The notes under the pieces are model-generated. The model was not told the origin of the DNA. It searched no databases and saw only the letters and a program-made list of their open reading frames with translations. A DNA stretch of 64,000 nucleotides from Extibacter muris (GTDB lineage Bacteria; Bacillota; Clostridia; Lachnospirales; Lachnospiraceae): NCBI RefSeq assembly GCF_004345005.1, contig NZ_SMMX01000009.1:62001-126000 (forward strand), in the 5' to 3' direction. Shown here one piece after another: positions 26,008 through 36,302 of this stretch. How positions within the stretch are numbered: the stretch's first letter is position 1; each line of letters starts with the position of its first letter. The translations under genes and the position numbers were made by a program.

Positions 26008-26255
26008 AAAGCTATGACCGCGTCAGTAGAGACCCATCTTCCAAAAGAGAGAGGAAACCACCGGGCTGAAAGTTTCCTTTGGTTCAGATGGCCATCGAAT
26101 TTCCCGCGCGAGCTGCATCTTTGAAAGTTCGTATATTTCAGTAGGAGATGCCGTATGTGCACGTTACGCATTTGAGTGCCTGCCCGTACCGGCGGGAATC
26201 AGGGTGGTACCGCGAGCTATGACCTCGTCCCTTTTGGGGCGGGGATTTTTTTATT
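26008..26255 (+). promoter_or_regulatory. T-box leader, phenylalanine specific
   Basis: A tRNA-sensing leader. Stem I begins near 26010; a Phe codon TTC at 26101-26103 (context GAATTTCCC) fits the specifier loop. The T-box AGGGTGGTACCGCG is at 26201-26214, and the terminator (CCTCGTCCC...GGGCGGGG followed by ATTTTTTTA) at 26223-26255. Uncharged tRNA-Phe should bind and favour the antiterminator, so pheST rises when Phe charging falls. The exact specifier bulge was not folded. Confidence 0.92.
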
Positions 26256-26338
26256 TCCATAGGGACCTGCGTCTCCTGTGGAGCAATAGCCCTCCGGGAA
26301 TACGCAATCTATTTTTTTATTGGTAAAGGAGAGAAGAG

Positions 26339-27358
26339 ATGAAAGAGAAATTACAAAGCATCAAAGATGAAGCGCTGAAAGCTATCGAGTCAGCTGATAT
26401 GCCTGAAAAGCTGAATGAGGTGCGTGTAAGATTCCTTGGCAAGAAGGGAGAGCTTACCGCAGTGCTGAAAGGGATGAAAGATGTCGCGCCGGAGGAGAGG
26501 CCTAAGGTAGGCCAGCTTGTAAATGAGACAAGGGCCGCTATCGAGGAAGTGATGGAAGATACCCGCAGGAAGATGGAAAGGGCCATCCGGGAAGAGAAGA
26601 TGAAGCAGGAAGTGATCGACGTCACGCTGCCGTCCAAAAAGAATATGGTCGGACACAGCCACCCGAATACGATTGCGCTGGAAGAGGTAGAGCAGATATT
26701 CGTAGGTATGGGCTATGAAGTAGTGGAAGGGCCCGAAGTGGAATATGACCTGTACAATTTTGAGAAGCTGAACATTCCGGCTGACCATCCGGCAAAGGAT
26801 GAGCAGGATACGTTCTATATCAATAAGGACATCGTGCTTCGTACGCAGACGTCGCCGGTACAGGCACGTGTCATGGAGCAGGGGAAGCTTCCCATCCGTA
26901 TGATAGCGCCGGGGCGTGTATTCCGTTCTGACGAGGTGGACGCGACCCATTCCCCTTCCTTCCATCAGGTTGAAGGGCTCGTCATCGATAAGAATATCTC
27001 TTTTGCGGACTTGAAAGGGACGCTTGAAGTATTTGCCAAGGAACTGTTCGGCCCGGAGACCAGGACGAAGTTCCGCCCGCATCATTTCCCGTTCACGGAG
27101 CCAAGCGCGGAAGTAGACGTGACCTGTTTCAAATGCGGCGGGAAGGGCTGCAGGTTCTGCAAAGGCTCTGGCTGGATAGAGATACTCGGCTGCGGCATGG
27201 TTCACCCCCACGTACTGGAGATGTGCGGCATCGACCCGGAGGAATACAGCGGCTTTGCATTCGGCATGGGTCTGGAGCGTATCGCACTCCTGAAATATGA
27301 GATAGATGACATGCGGCTGCTCTACGAAAATGACATAAGATTTTTGAAGCAGTTCTAA
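26339..27358 (+). CDS. pheS: Phenylalanine-tRNA ligase alpha subunit
   Basis: 339 residues. N-terminal coiled coil (about 1-90) that binds tRNA, then the class II catalytic core with motif 2 (FRSDEVDATHSPSFHQVEGLV) and motif 3 (GFAFGMGLERIALLKY). It forms an alpha2beta2 enzyme with PheT, 18 bp downstream. AAAGGAGAG precedes the ATG. A CxxC-type loop (CFKCGGKGCRFCKGSGW, about 261-277) is present as in many Firmicute PheS proteins. Expression is controlled by the T-box. Confidence 0.97.
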   Translation: MKEKLQSIKDEALKAIESADMPEKLNEVRVRFLGKKGELTAVLKGMKDVAPEERPKVGQLVNETRAAIEEVMEDTRRKMERAIREEKMKQEVIDVTLPSKKNMVGHSHPNTIALEEVEQIFVGMGYEVVEGPEVEYDLYNFEKLNIPADHPAKDEQDTFYINKDIVLRTQTSPVQARVMEQGKLPIRMIAPGRVFRSDEVDATHSPSFHQVEGLVIDKNISFADLKGTLEVFAKELFGPETRTKFRPHHFPFTEPSAEVDVTCFKCGGKGCRFCKGSGWIEILGCGMVHPHVLEMCGIDPEEYSGFAFGMGLERIALLKYEIDDMRLLYENDIRFLKQF

Positions 27359-27376
27359 GGTTGAAAGGAGATAGAA

Positions 27377-29797
27377 ATGAATACATCATTATCATGGATT
27401 AAAGCGTATGTGCCCGGTCTTGAGGCAGCAGCGCAGGAATATACGGACGCGATGACATTATCCGGAACAAAGGTAGAGGGATATGAAGAGCTGGATGCCG
27501 ACCTGGATAAGATTATCGTCGGTCAGATCAGCCAGATTGAAAGGCATCCCGACGCGGATAAGCTCATCATCTGCCAGGTAGACATCGGAGACGGATCCGT
27601 ACAGATCGTTACCGGTGCGGATAACGTGCACGAGGGAGACAAGATACCTGTCGTGCTTGCCGGAGGGCGCGTAGCAGGCGGCCATGAGCCCGGAACCCGT
27701 GTGGCAGGCGGAATCAAGATCAAGAAAGGGAAGCTGCGCGGCGTGGAAAGCGACGGCATGATGTGTTCCATCGAGGAAATGGGCTCCAACCGCGATATGT
27801 ATCCGGATGCGCCGGAAGAAGGCATCTATATCTTCCGCGACGAAGTGGAAGTGGGAGCAGATGCCGTGGAAGTGCTCGGGCTGCATGACGTCGTATTTGA
27901 ATATGAAGTGACTTCCAACAGAGTGGACTGCTACAGCGTCATAGGGATAGCCAGAGAGGCGGCAGCTACGTTCGGAAAGGCGTTCGTACCGCCTGTAGTC
28001 AGACAGACAGGAAACGAAGAAGATGCCGGGGACTATATCAAAGTTACGGTAAAGAATGCGGACCTTTGTCCGAGATACTGCGCAAGGGTAGTCAAAAACG
28101 TCAAGGTCGGACCTTCTCCGGAATGGATGCAGAGAAGGCTTGCGTCTGTAGGAATCCGTCCTATCAACAATCTCGTTGATATTACGAACTATGTCATGGA
28201 GGAGTACGGACAGCCGATGCACGCCTATGACCTGGATACGATCGAGGGGAAAGAGATTATCGTGCGCACGGCAGGAGCCGGTGAGACGTTCACAACCTTA
28301 GACGGTCAGGAACGCCAGCTGGATGAGTCTGTCCTCATGATATGCGACGGACAGAAATCTATCGGTATCGCCGGAATCATGGGTGGCGAGAATTCCATGA
28401 TTACCGATGACGTTAAGACGATGCTGTTCGAGGCAGCCTGCTTTGACGGGACGAATATACGTAAGTCAAGCAAGAAGGTGGGACTTCGTACCGACGCGTC
28501 AGGCAAGTTTGAAAAGGGGCTCGACCCGAACAACGCGCAGGCGGCGATAGACCGGGCATGCCAGCTTGTGGAAGAGCTGGGAGCCGGTGAGGTGGTCGGC
28601 GGCATCGTAGATGTATATGGGAAGAAGAAAGAAGCGGTGAGGGTCCCGTTTGACGCGGACGCCATCAACAATCTTCTCGGAACAGCCATATCGAAGAAAG
28701 AGATGCTCGGATATCTGAACCGGGTAGGCCTGACATATGACGAAGCCTCAGATGAGATCGTCGCACCTACTTTCCGGCAGGATATCTTCTGTATGGCCGA
28801 CCTTGCAGAAGAGGTGGCCAGATTCTACGGATATGACAATATACCGACGACGCTTCCGCGGGGAGAGGCGACGAACGGAAAGCTGTCCTTTAAGCTGCGT
28901 GTGGAAGAAGTGGCGAGGGATATCGCCGAATTCTGCGGCTTCAGCCAGGGGATGAACTATTCGTTTGAAAGCCCGAAGGTGTATGACAAGCTGATGATTC
29001 CGGCAGAATCTCCGCTCAGGAATGTGGTAGAGATCATGAATCCGCTTGGGGAAGATTACAGTATCATGCGTACGACTCCACTGAACGGCATGCTGTCTTC
29101 ACTGGCTACTAACTATAACCGGAGAAATAAAAACGTAAGGCTGTATGAACTTGGCAATATCTATCTGCCGAAGTCCCTTCCGCTTACAGAGCTCCCTGAG
29201 GAACGTATGCAATTCACGCTTGGCATGTACGGGGACGGCGACTTTTTCAGCATGAAAGGCGTGGTGGAAGAGTTCTTCGAGAAGGCGGGGCTGCACGGTA
29301 AAGAAACGTATGACCCAGGTGCCGGGAAACCTTATCTTCATCCGGGGCGGCAGGCCAACATTATATACGATGGAGCTGTAGTCGGCTATCTCGGCGAGGT
29401 TCATCCTGATGTGGCGGATACGTATGGTATCGGAGAGAAAGCATATGTAGCGGTCATCGATATGCCTGAGATAGTAGAGCGTGCTACATTTGCCAGGAAG
29501 TATACGGGCATAGCCAGATACCCGGCTGTGACACGCGACATCAGCATGGTGATGCCGAAAGACATCCTGGTCGGGCAGGTGGAAGAGACGATTGAGAAGA
29601 AAGGCGGGGCATATCTCGAGAGCTATGCGCTTTTCGACCTCTATGAAGGCGCACAGATTAAATCTGGTTACAAGTCTGTGGCATATTCTATCGTATTCCG
29701 CGCAAAGGACCGGACGCTTAACGATGCAGAAGTGACGGAGGCGATGGACCGGATCTTAAAGGCGCTGGAAGGCATGGGAATCGAGCTGCGTAAATAA
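27377..29797 (+). CDS. pheT: Phenylalanine-tRNA ligase beta subunit
   Basis: 806 residues, full length. Domains in order: EMAP/tRNA-binding B1 region (about 40-150, including QISQIERHPDADKL), B3/B4 editing domain (about 210-390, including MEEYGQPMHAYDLDTI), B5 (about 400-470), catalytic-like core (about 480-690) and the C-terminal ferredoxin-fold anticodon-binding domain (about 712-806, including YPAVTRDISMVM). It follows pheS with GAAAGGAG. The editing site should remove mischarged Tyr. Confidence 0.97.
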   Translation: MNTSLSWIKAYVPGLEAAAQEYTDAMTLSGTKVEGYEELDADLDKIIVGQISQIERHPDADKLIICQVDIGDGSVQIVTGADNVHEGDKIPVVLAGGRVAGGHEPGTRVAGGIKIKKGKLRGVESDGMMCSIEEMGSNRDMYPDAPEEGIYIFRDEVEVGADAVEVLGLHDVVFEYEVTSNRVDCYSVIGIAREAAATFGKAFVPPVVRQTGNEEDAGDYIKVTVKNADLCPRYCARVVKNVKVGPSPEWMQRRLASVGIRPINNLVDITNYVMEEYGQPMHAYDLDTIEGKEIIVRTAGAGETFTTLDGQERQLDESVLMICDGQKSIGIAGIMGGENSMITDDVKTMLFEAACFDGTNIRKSSKKVGLRTDASGKFEKGLDPNNAQAAIDRACQLVEELGAGEVVGGIVDVYGKKKEAVRVPFDADAINNLLGTAISKKEMLGYLNRVGLTYDEASDEIVAPTFRQDIFCMADLAEEVARFYGYDNIPTTLPRGEATNGKLSFKLRVEEVARDIAEFCGFSQGMNYSFESPKVYDKLMIPAESPLRNVVEIMNPLGEDYSIMRTTPLNGMLSSLATNYNRRNKNVRLYELGNIYLPKSLPLTELPEERMQFTLGMYGDGDFFSMKGVVEEFFEKAGLHGKETYDPGAGKPYLHPGRQANIIYDGAVVGYLGEVHPDVADTYGIGEKAYVAVIDMPEIVERATFARKYTGIARYPAVTRDISMVMPKDILVGQVEETIEKKGGAYLESYALFDLYEGAQIKSGYKSVAYSIVFRAKDRTLNDAEVTEAMDRILKALEGMGIELRK

Positions 29798-29814
29798 TTT
29801 CAGGAGGACGGAAG

Positions 29815-30792
29815 ATGAATAAAAAGCAGATAGGCGGCCTTATATTAGCCGTCGTCCTGTTTATTGCAACAGGAGTTATCAGTGTTTTGACCAATGTAAC
29901 AGCACAGAACCGTCTTGCAGATGTGGCTGGGCAGATACTCACCGGAGGCTATGAGCTTGACGCCCCGGCCAAGGACTATATAGCGGTCGTGAAAGTGGAA
30001 GGCACCATCCAGCAGCAGGCTTCCCCGTCTCTGTTCGAGACTGCGGAAGGATACCAGCATATGACGACCATGGAATACATCGATTACCTGATGGGCGATT
30101 CCGACAATACAGGGATTCTCCTCTATGTGGATTCCCCGGGCGGAACCGTGTATGAGAGCGAGGAGCTGTATCAGAAGCTGAACGAGTACAAAGATGCAAC
30201 AGGCCGGCCTATATGGGGATACATGGCACATTACGCCGCATCCGGCGGGTATTATGTATCCATGGCGGCAGATAATATCTATGCGAATCCGAATACGGTG
30301 ACAGGCTCTATCGGCGTAATCATGGCGGGATATGACCTGACCGGGCTCTATGAAAAGCTTGGGATCCGGTACGTAAGCATAACGAGCGGTGCGAACAAGG
30401 ATTCCAGCCAGCTGAGCGAAGAACAGATTGCAATCTACCAGACCCAGGTCGATGAATCGTATGGCAGGTTCGTAGACATCGTGGCCGACGGAAGAGGGAT
30501 GTCAGCAGAGGAAGTGAAGAAACTTGCGGACGGTAGGACCTACACCGCAAAACAGGCGGAAGAAAACGGACTCATAGATAACATATCGCTTTATGAGGAT
30601 ATGAAGGCAGATATGGGGAAGGAACTCGGGACAGATGTATTCTATGAACTGAAGTCAAAGACCTCAGCGCTTACGTCCCTCTTATCCAGTGTGAAAGAGA
30701 TCGTACCTAAGTCAGAGGCACAGGTGCTGACAGAGACTGCCGGCGAGAAGGAAAATGGGGGGCTGATGTATTATGCAGAACAGCTACGATAA
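29815..30792 (+). CDS. sppA: Signal peptide peptidase SppA, S49 family
   Basis: 325 residues, the short 36K type. One N-terminal membrane helix (about 8-28) anchors the protease outside. The nucleophile Ser lies in AASGGYYVSMA and the catalytic Lys in TSGANKDSS, with YVDSPGGTVYES and NTVTGSIGVIMAGYD between conserved strands. It degrades cleaved signal peptides or acts in membrane stress (family knowledge). GGAGGACGG precedes the ATG, 17 bp after pheT, so it may be read from the T-box transcript. The last 20 bp overlap the RDD gene. Confidence 0.92.
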   Translation: MNKKQIGGLILAVVLFIATGVISVLTNVTAQNRLADVAGQILTGGYELDAPAKDYIAVVKVEGTIQQQASPSLFETAEGYQHMTTMEYIDYLMGDSDNTGILLYVDSPGGTVYESEELYQKLNEYKDATGRPIWGYMAHYAASGGYYVSMAADNIYANPNTVTGSIGVIMAGYDLTGLYEKLGIRYVSITSGANKDSSQLSEEQIAIYQTQVDESYGRFVDIVADGRGMSAEEVKKLADGRTYTAKQAEENGLIDNISLYEDMKADMGKELGTDVFYELKSKTSALTSLLSSVKEIVPKSEAQVLTETAGEKENGGLMYYAEQLR

Positions 30793-31381
30793 TGGCCCGG
30801 CAACCTGCGCCGGATTCTGGGTCAGGGCCGCAGCCTATGCGATCGACAGCGTTATCGTCTTTTTCGGCCTTCTCATCGTACGTCTCATAATGAGCGGGGT
30901 CATGTCCATGACAGAAGGAACGGCCTTTAGTGGGGGCATCCTCTTCCAGTATACGTTAAAAGATATCGCACTCTACCTTGTACAGGTGCTGTATTTTATC
31001 CTGTGTACTTATCTTACCGGAACGACCCTAGGGAAGAGGGCGATGAACCTGCGTGTGGTCTCAGAGGAGGGGGAAAAGCTGACACTCTTAAATGTCGTAT
31101 ACAGAGAGACGGTCGGCAGATTCCTGAGCGGCATCATTCTCTACATCGGTTATATCATAGCCGGTATCGACCCGCAGAAGCGGGCGCTGCATGATATTCT
31201 CTGTGACACGAGAGTCATCTATGCACGCAGGGTGAAGGTATATCCGGTATATCAGAGGCCGGTGTCGCCTGTGCCAGAAGAGCGGACGGTGCCAGAGCAG
31301 GAGGCTCCTCAGAAGACGGGATACCATATGGTAAGGCCGGGGCAGGAAAGTCCGGCTGTACATGAGGAAGACAGACAGTAG
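30773..31381 (+). CDS. RDD-family membrane protein
   Basis: 202 residues. The RDD signature is present in diverged form: GFWVRAAAYAIDSVIVFFGL (R and D near residues 17 and 24) and DPQKRALHDILCDTRVI (about 133-149, with the second R/D pair). Three or four membrane helices, then a proline-rich cytoplasmic tail (about 155-202). It starts inside the 3' end of sppA in another frame (20-bp overlap), so the pair is probably coupled. RDD proteins have been linked to ion or sodium transport in some bacteria, but the function here is unknown. Confidence 0.85.
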   Translation: MQNSYDNGPATCAGFWVRAAAYAIDSVIVFFGLLIVRLIMSGVMSMTEGTAFSGGILFQYTLKDIALYLVQVLYFILCTYLTGTTLGKRAMNLRVVSEEGEKLTLLNVVYRETVGRFLSGIILYIGYIIAGIDPQKRALHDILCDTRVIYARRVKVYPVYQRPVSPVPEERTVPEQEAPQKTGYHMVRPGQESPAVHEEDRQ

Positions 31382-31411
31382 ACAATATATTCTTATTAGA
31401 AGGGATTCATT

Positions 31412-32437
31412 ATGAAACGTCAGGATTTTTATTATGAATTGCCGGAAGAATTAATAGCGCAGGATCCGCTAGAGGACCGCTCCAGCTCCAGACTCCTTGT
31501 ATTAGGCAAGGAGTCTGGTTTGGTCTCTCACCGTGTATTTAAGGATATCACGGATTATCTCCATAGGGGGGACTGCCTTGTTATTAATGACACGAAAGTA
31601 ATTCCGGCAAGGCTTATCGGTTCCAAGATAGGAACAGATGCAAAAATAGAAGTATTATTGCTGAAGCGGAAAGAAGATAATGTCTGGGAAACGCTCGTTA
31701 AGCCGGGAAAGAAAGCTAAGGTTGGAACGAGAATCCGTTTTGGGGACGGGATTCTGATTGGTGAAGTCATCGGCGTGGTGGAAGAAGGCAACCGCCTCAT
31801 ACAGTTTTCATACGAGGGTATCTTTGAAGAGATTCTGGACCGCCTCGGACAGATGCCGCTTCCCCCATACATTACCCATCAGCTCGAAGACAAGAACCGT
31901 TACCAGACGGTCTATGCAGCGCACAGCGGTTCGGCGGCAGCGCCGACAGCGGGCCTTCATTTCACGCCGGAACTATTGGAGGAGATTCGGCAGAAAGGTA
32001 TCGATATAGCGAAGGTAACCCTGCATGTGGGCCTGGGAACCTTCCGGCCGGTTAAGGTGGACGATATCATGGAACACCACATGCATTCGGAGTTTTTCCA
32101 GATAGATGAAGCGGCTGCCATGAAGATCAACAAGGCGAAAGACACCGGGGGAAGAGTCGTCTGCGTCGGAACGACGAGCTGCCGGACAATCGAGTCTGCA
32201 GCCGGAGCCGACGGTCACATAAAAGCAGGCAGCGGCTGGACGGATATCTTCATCTATCCGGGCTACAGGTTCAAGTTTCTTGACTGTCTGATAACAAACT
32301 TCCATCTGCCGGAATCGACCCTGATTATGCTTGTGTCAGCGCTGGCGGGAAGGGAGAATGTCCTGGCGGCGTATGAGGAGGCAGTGAAGGAGAGATACCG
32401 GTTCTTCTCGTTTGGGGATGCGATGTTGATTGTGTAA
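31412..32437 (+). CDS. queA: tRNA preQ1(34) S-adenosylmethionine ribosyltransferase-isomerase
   Basis: 341 residues, normal QueA length. It transfers and isomerises the ribose of AdoMet onto preQ1 at tRNA position 34 to form epoxyqueuosine. Conserved parts: [24 protein letters not shown] at the start (residues 7-30), [36 protein letters not shown] and TSCRTIES. The start lies after GAAGGG. No tgt gene follows; a terminator lies 52 bp downstream, so tgt must be elsewhere. Confidence 0.96.
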   Translation: MKRQDFYYELPEELIAQDPLEDRSSSRLLVLGKESGLVSHRVFKDITDYLHRGDCLVINDTKVIPARLIGSKIGTDAKIEVLLLKRKEDNVWETLVKPGKKAKVGTRIRFGDGILIGEVIGVVEEGNRLIQFSYEGIFEEILDRLGQMPLPPYITHQLEDKNRYQTVYAAHSGSAAAPTAGLHFTPELLEEIRQKGIDIAKVTLHVGLGTFRPVKVDDIMEHHMHSEFFQIDEAAAMKINKAKDTGGRVVCVGTTSCRTIESAAGADGHIKAGSGWTDIFIYPGYRFKFLDCLITNFHLPESTLIMLVSALAGRENVLAAYEEAVKERYRFFSFGDAMLIV

Positions 32438-32488
32438 GCGCTGAATTCATGCCACTTAAATTCAATAGTATGATACCGGTTAAAAAAC

Positions 32489-32525
32489 GGCTGCCTCTTT
32501 CATCTGAAGAGGCAGCCATTTTTTA
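32489..32525 (+). terminator. queA terminator
   Basis: A perfect 11-bp stem GGCTGCCTCTT / AAGAGGCAGCC, 7-nt loop, followed by ATTTTTTAA. Confidence 0.9.
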
Positions 32526-32547
32526 AGCGGATTTCTAATCTTAATGC

Positions 32548-32760
32548 ATGTCAGTCCTATTATTCTGTATTTCAGTTACATTGTCCCCGGCTGGTTTTGT
32601 CCAGATTAGTAAGTCATGCATCCTCAACATCAATGTGCTGGACTTCGTACGGCCTCTGTTAAACAGCCGTATGGAAGCAACGCTAAAGAATGGGGAACGG
32701 TTGAATGTCTCCAGAAAATATCTTGTAAATATAAAAAGTAAATTACAGGAGGGAATGTAG
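32548..32760 (+). pseudogene. LytTR DNA-binding domain remnant (5' truncated)
   Basis: 70 codons. From codon 16 the sequence matches the second half of a LytTR domain: FVQISKSCILNINVLDFVRP, then LKNGERLNVSRKYL (the SR-x-Y motif of LytTR) and NIKSKL. The first half of the domain and any receiver domain are missing; the first 15 codons (MSVLLFCISVTLSPA) do not fit the family and no ribosome site supports the ATG. Its stop TAG lies 2 bp before the next gene, which shares an AGGAGGG site, so the two were once one operon. It could be a short functional LytTR protein, but the missing N-terminal strands argue against that. Confidence 0.7.
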
Positions 32761-32762
32761 AG

Positions 32763-33479
32763 ATGAAAAAAGTTGTTCTGAATATCATGGCATCCACCGG
32801 CATTATCCTGTTTGTGCTTTCTGCTGTCGCGGTGATGCATTGCGGTTTTATAGTAACTCACAGGCTTGACTTTCGATATCCGATTTTGGAAATTATGGCA
32901 GACATCAGCTATACATTGGCCATTACCCTCCTTAAGGGAGCTGTTTTCAACTGGTATCGGAGCACCCCTGTCTGGGTATTGGTTATTATGGTTTTCATAA
33001 TTTTATTTGTTCTTCTTCTTTTTGTCCTGGCTTGTCTTACGTCACTTTCCTTTTTCTTTGTAATGTTCTCTGTTGACGGAAATATGGCGGTACTGGATTC
33101 CCTGGCTTCGTTAAGTGCCAATCAACAGAAATATAAGGTGGCCTTACTCTCTAATACAAGATTGGCTTATATCTTTCTTTTTGCCATGACTATGCTGACC
33201 GACTTTGTTTTCATCATGTTTTTCTACCGCTTTTTCCATTCGGCCAAAAATTTTCTTTCGGATATCCTCGACCGGGCTAACGAAAAGACGTGTTCCGTCA
33301 CTGGGCTTATAAGAGAGGTCACCCCTGCTAGTACGGCCACCGGCCTGTTAGGTGGTACGGCTGCCTTCTGCCTGACCGCCTTCCTCAGCTATTATTTTAT
33401 ACGGGGGAAAGAGCCGGAATCATTGCTTGCCGAAAAAGGCAGCCAGGCAGAATATGACAGCCGGATTATCTGCCGCTGA
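32763..33479 (+). CDS. Polytopic membrane protein, unknown
   Basis: 238 residues, about four membrane segments (about 8-28, 73-105, 128-151 and 194-213). The second is very hydrophobic and Phe/Leu-rich. AGGAGGG lies 8 bp before the ATG, inside the end of the LytTR remnant. I recognise no family. It lies between two decayed genes (LytTR remnant and FtsX-type permease remnant). It may be a fragment of a larger permease rather than a complete gene, since its 3' end runs 53 bp into the next remnant frame. Confidence 0.45.
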   Translation: MKKVVLNIMASTGIILFVLSAVAVMHCGFIVTHRLDFRYPILEIMADISYTLAITLLKGAVFNWYRSTPVWVLVIMVFIILFVLLLFVLACLTSLSFFFVMFSVDGNMAVLDSLASLSANQQKYKVALLSNTRLAYIFLFAMTMLTDFVFIMFFYRFFHSAKNFLSDILDRANEKTCSVTGLIREVTPASTATGLLGGTAAFCLTAFLSYYFIRGKEPESLLAEKGSQAEYDSRIICR

Positions 33480-34043
33480 GCAGATTGTAAACATAATTCC
33501 GGTAAGGGATAAGTTTCCGCTTCGTATTGCGCTTCGGAAGCCTTTGGCAGTATTCCTTATCTTAGCCGCTGTCATGGCGTTCAATGTCTGTTTTATCCTG
33601 GGACGGTCCTTGAATATCAGCAGCCAGAAGATTATGTATTCACAGACAGAGGGGCATCACTATCAATACAATACAGGTTATGAGGAATACAAAGATGAGT
33701 CGCTTCCGGCGGATAGCGTGACAGTAGTATATACTGTCGGCGCCATTGCCGAGAACGCACAGCTGAAAACAGTCTACGTAGACGCGGCTGCATATTGCTT
33801 TTCCTTGCCTTGTATCTCAATGTTCAGGACAACCAAAGGGACATATCCATACTGGATCTTCTCGGGTACAGCCAGAGGGAAATCCGCAGGATGATGATTC
33901 AAATTTACCGCCCTATCGTGTGGACTGCATTTGTGATAACGCTGATTCCAGGCATTCTGACCGCCAGAACCATCCAAAAGGCATTGTCTGCTGCAATTCA
34001 TGACTATATGCCTTTTGGAGTCAATTTTAAAGGACTTCTTTAA
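33427..34043 (+). pseudogene. FtsX-type ABC permease remnant, frameshifted
   Basis: Two frames carry pieces of one permease. The first (33427-33894) has KFPLRIALRKPLAVFLIL, the start of the second FtsX repeat, then an extracellular part (HHYQYNTGYEEYKDESLP). It loses the family pattern near 33780. The last part continues in another frame (33795-34043): LYLNVQDNQRDISILDLLGY and SQREIRRMM, the typical C-terminal FtsX loop, then a final helix. The first repeat and part of the extracellular region are missing. A frameshift plus deletions make this a dead gene. Confidence 0.72.
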
Positions 34044-34155
34044 TTGTTTGTTTTCCTGAATATTATCTACCAATTGGTAGAAAGCGTATTCTCATTCGGA
34101 ATATTACAGAGCTGTAAAAAAGGCAATATCAGTGGAATCGCTACACGTTCCTGAT

Positions 34156-36150
34156 TTATTGAAGCTTGCTTATATCCTCCACCGGAGCCATGCACACCCC
34201 GTTTCTGCATAAATAGTACATGGCTCCCTTATCGGGTATCGGATAATCTTTTACATAGGGAAGGGCTTTTTCAAGCCTTGCCTTGTTTTCCTTCGTTTTG
34301 AGGATTACGGACAGATCTATCGGATTGTTTTCCAGCAGGTAATGCCGTAACGCTTCCGGCAATCCACTGTCAGCCGATACACAGACTAACTCCCTGGCCG
34401 GATATAGGACCTTTATCAGAGCCAGAAGTCCAAAGCTGTGGCCTGCAGGGTATTCTTGTATGCTTCCGGCAAGATATCTGATCTGCCGTTCCCGTGCCTC
34501 CTGCCAGAGCACATCGCACGTATACTGGGCTAACTGGACCAGCAAGACTGCCGCGGCTGAATTGCCCGATGGAATTGCACCGTCGTAAGTCTCTTTCGGG
34601 CGGGCAATGAGCGCTTCAGCATCTGAAGCAGTGAGATAATATCCGCCGTTCTTTTTATCTTCAAAAAGTTCTGTCATCTGTCTTGCGAAGAACATGGCGT
34701 CCTCCAGATACTGCGGTTCATAGGTCGTGCGGTAAAGATCTATGAGCGCCAGACCAAAGACGGCGTAATCGTCCAGCTGCCCGGGAGTCGCCGCCTCGCC
34801 CTTTCGCCAGCGCAGATAAAGCCTGCCCCGGCTGTCGGTCATATATTGTTTGATAAATTGGCAGGCATGTATGGCGGCGTCCCGATAGCGGCTGTCCCCT
34901 GTTATCTGAGCCGCTTTTGCCAACGCGAGAATCATCCAGCCGTTCCAGGACAGTATAACTTTGTCATCCCTGTGCAGCGAGACACGTCCAAGGCGGTATC
35001 CATATAGCTTTTTCAGGCGTGCATCATCAGACGGCCAGGGATCATGGCCCGTCCCAATCCTGTTAGGGATACATCTGCCCTCAAAATTCCCCTCTGGAGT
35101 AATGTCATAAAGCCGGCAGAATTCCACGCCGTCTTTCCGGCCTAATACATCAAGAACCTCCTCTTGAGTGAAATAATAATATTTGCCTTCCACGCCGTCA
35201 CTGTCCGCATCCTGTCCACAATAGAACTCGCCTCCAGGGCCGGTCAGTTCCCGCAATACATAATCCAGAGTCCTTTTCGCCGTGTCGGCATACATATCTT
35301 CTCCTGTCATGCGATAGGCCTGAAGATAAGACATAGCGAGCAGGGCGTTGTCATAGAGCATTTTTTCAAAGTGGGGGACCAGCCATTTCTGATCGGTAGA
35401 ATAACGGGAAAAGCCGCCTCCGATCTGGTCATTCATCCCTCCGCAGGCCATTGCGGATAACGTGTGAAGAGCCATTTCAAGGGCCCGGCCATCGGATTCC
35501 ATAGCACTGTAGTCAAGAAGGAATAGAAGATTATGGGGAGACGGGAATTTGGGAGCGCTTCCAAAACCGCCCCATTTACTGTCATATTGCTTCTTGAACA
35601 GATCGGCTGCCTGCTTCAATATCTTTTTGTCAGGGGCTTCCTCCGATTTGCTTCCGGGTACAGATAAGAATGCCGTAATCTGGCGCCCGGTCTCCAGCAA
35701 TTTTTCCCGGTCCCGGCTCCAGAGCAGATGGACTTTCTGTAACAGTTCAAGAAGCCCCGTCTGTCCGTATCGTGGATGCTTTGGGATATAGGTTCCCAGA
35801 AAAAACGGCTTTTGGTCCGGTGCCAGAATCGCTGTGAGGGGCCAGCCCCCGGCCCCGGTCACAGCCTGGCAGGCAGCCATGTATACGGAATCAATATCAG
35901 GACGTTCTTCTCTGTCGACTTTGATGCAGACATAATGCCTGTTTAAGAGTTCCGCCACTTCTTCATCCTCAAATGATTCATGTGCCATCACATGGCACCA
36001 GTGGCAGGTAGAGTATCCGATACTTAGAAAGACCGGCAGATCTTCCTTTTCAGCCCGTTCAAACGCTTCGTTCCCCCAGGGATACCAGTTTACCGGGTTT
36101 TCTGCATGCTGTAATAGATAGGGAGATTTTTCATTTATCAGATGATTCAT
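34156..36150 (-). CDS. Thioredoxin-domain protein YyaL (DUF255/SSP411 family)
   Basis: 664 residues, full length for this family. The N-terminal DUF255 thioredoxin-like domain (about 1-165) has the signature [20 protein letters not shown] and the CxxC pair STCHWCHVM. The rest (about 180-660) is an (alpha/alpha)6 barrel related to N-acylglucosamine epimerases. The function is not established; it is widespread in bacteria and also known as the spermatogenesis-associated protein 20 family. A GGAGGAT site lies before the ATG. It is on the same strand as the LysR gene upstream, with a gap of 152 bp. Confidence 0.92.
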   Translation of the reverse strand: MNHLINEKSPYLLQHAENPVNWYPWGNEAFERAEKEDLPVFLSIGYSTCHWCHVMAHESFEDEEVAELLNRHYVCIKVDREERPDIDSVYMAACQAVTGAGGWPLTAILAPDQKPFFLGTYIPKHPRYGQTGLLELLQKVHLLWSRDREKLLETGRQITAFLSVPGSKSEEAPDKKILKQAADLFKKQYDSKWGGFGSAPKFPSPHNLLFLLDYSAMESDGRALEMALHTLSAMACGGMNDQIGGGFSRYSTDQKWLVPHFEKMLYDNALLAMSYLQAYRMTGEDMYADTAKRTLDYVLRELTGPGGEFYCGQDADSDGVEGKYYYFTQEEVLDVLGRKDGVEFCRLYDITPEGNFEGRCIPNRIGTGHDPWPSDDARLKKLYGYRLGRVSLHRDDKVILSWNGWMILALAKAAQITGDSRYRDAAIHACQFIKQYMTDSRGRLYLRWRKGEAATPGQLDDYAVFGLALIDLYRTTYEPQYLEDAMFFARQMTELFEDKKNGGYYLTASDAEALIARPKETYDGAIPSGNSAAAVLLVQLAQYTCDVLWQEARERQIRYLAGSIQEYPAGHSFGLLALIKVLYPARELVCVSADSGLPEALRHYLLENNPIDLSVILKTKENKARLEKALPYVKDYPIPDKGAMYYLCRNGVCMAPVEDISKLQ

Positions 36151-36302
36151 ATTCTACCATCCTCCTTTTTATGCTTAATGTTCCCGGCGGCAGCATATCT
36201 CATTCGTACCGGCTGGCTACATCTTGCCGTATCGGTGCAGCGTGGCAGTCCGGCTTGTGGCTGCTTTTCATGTGCTGCTTCTTTGCCTGCGGGTAAGACT
36301 GA

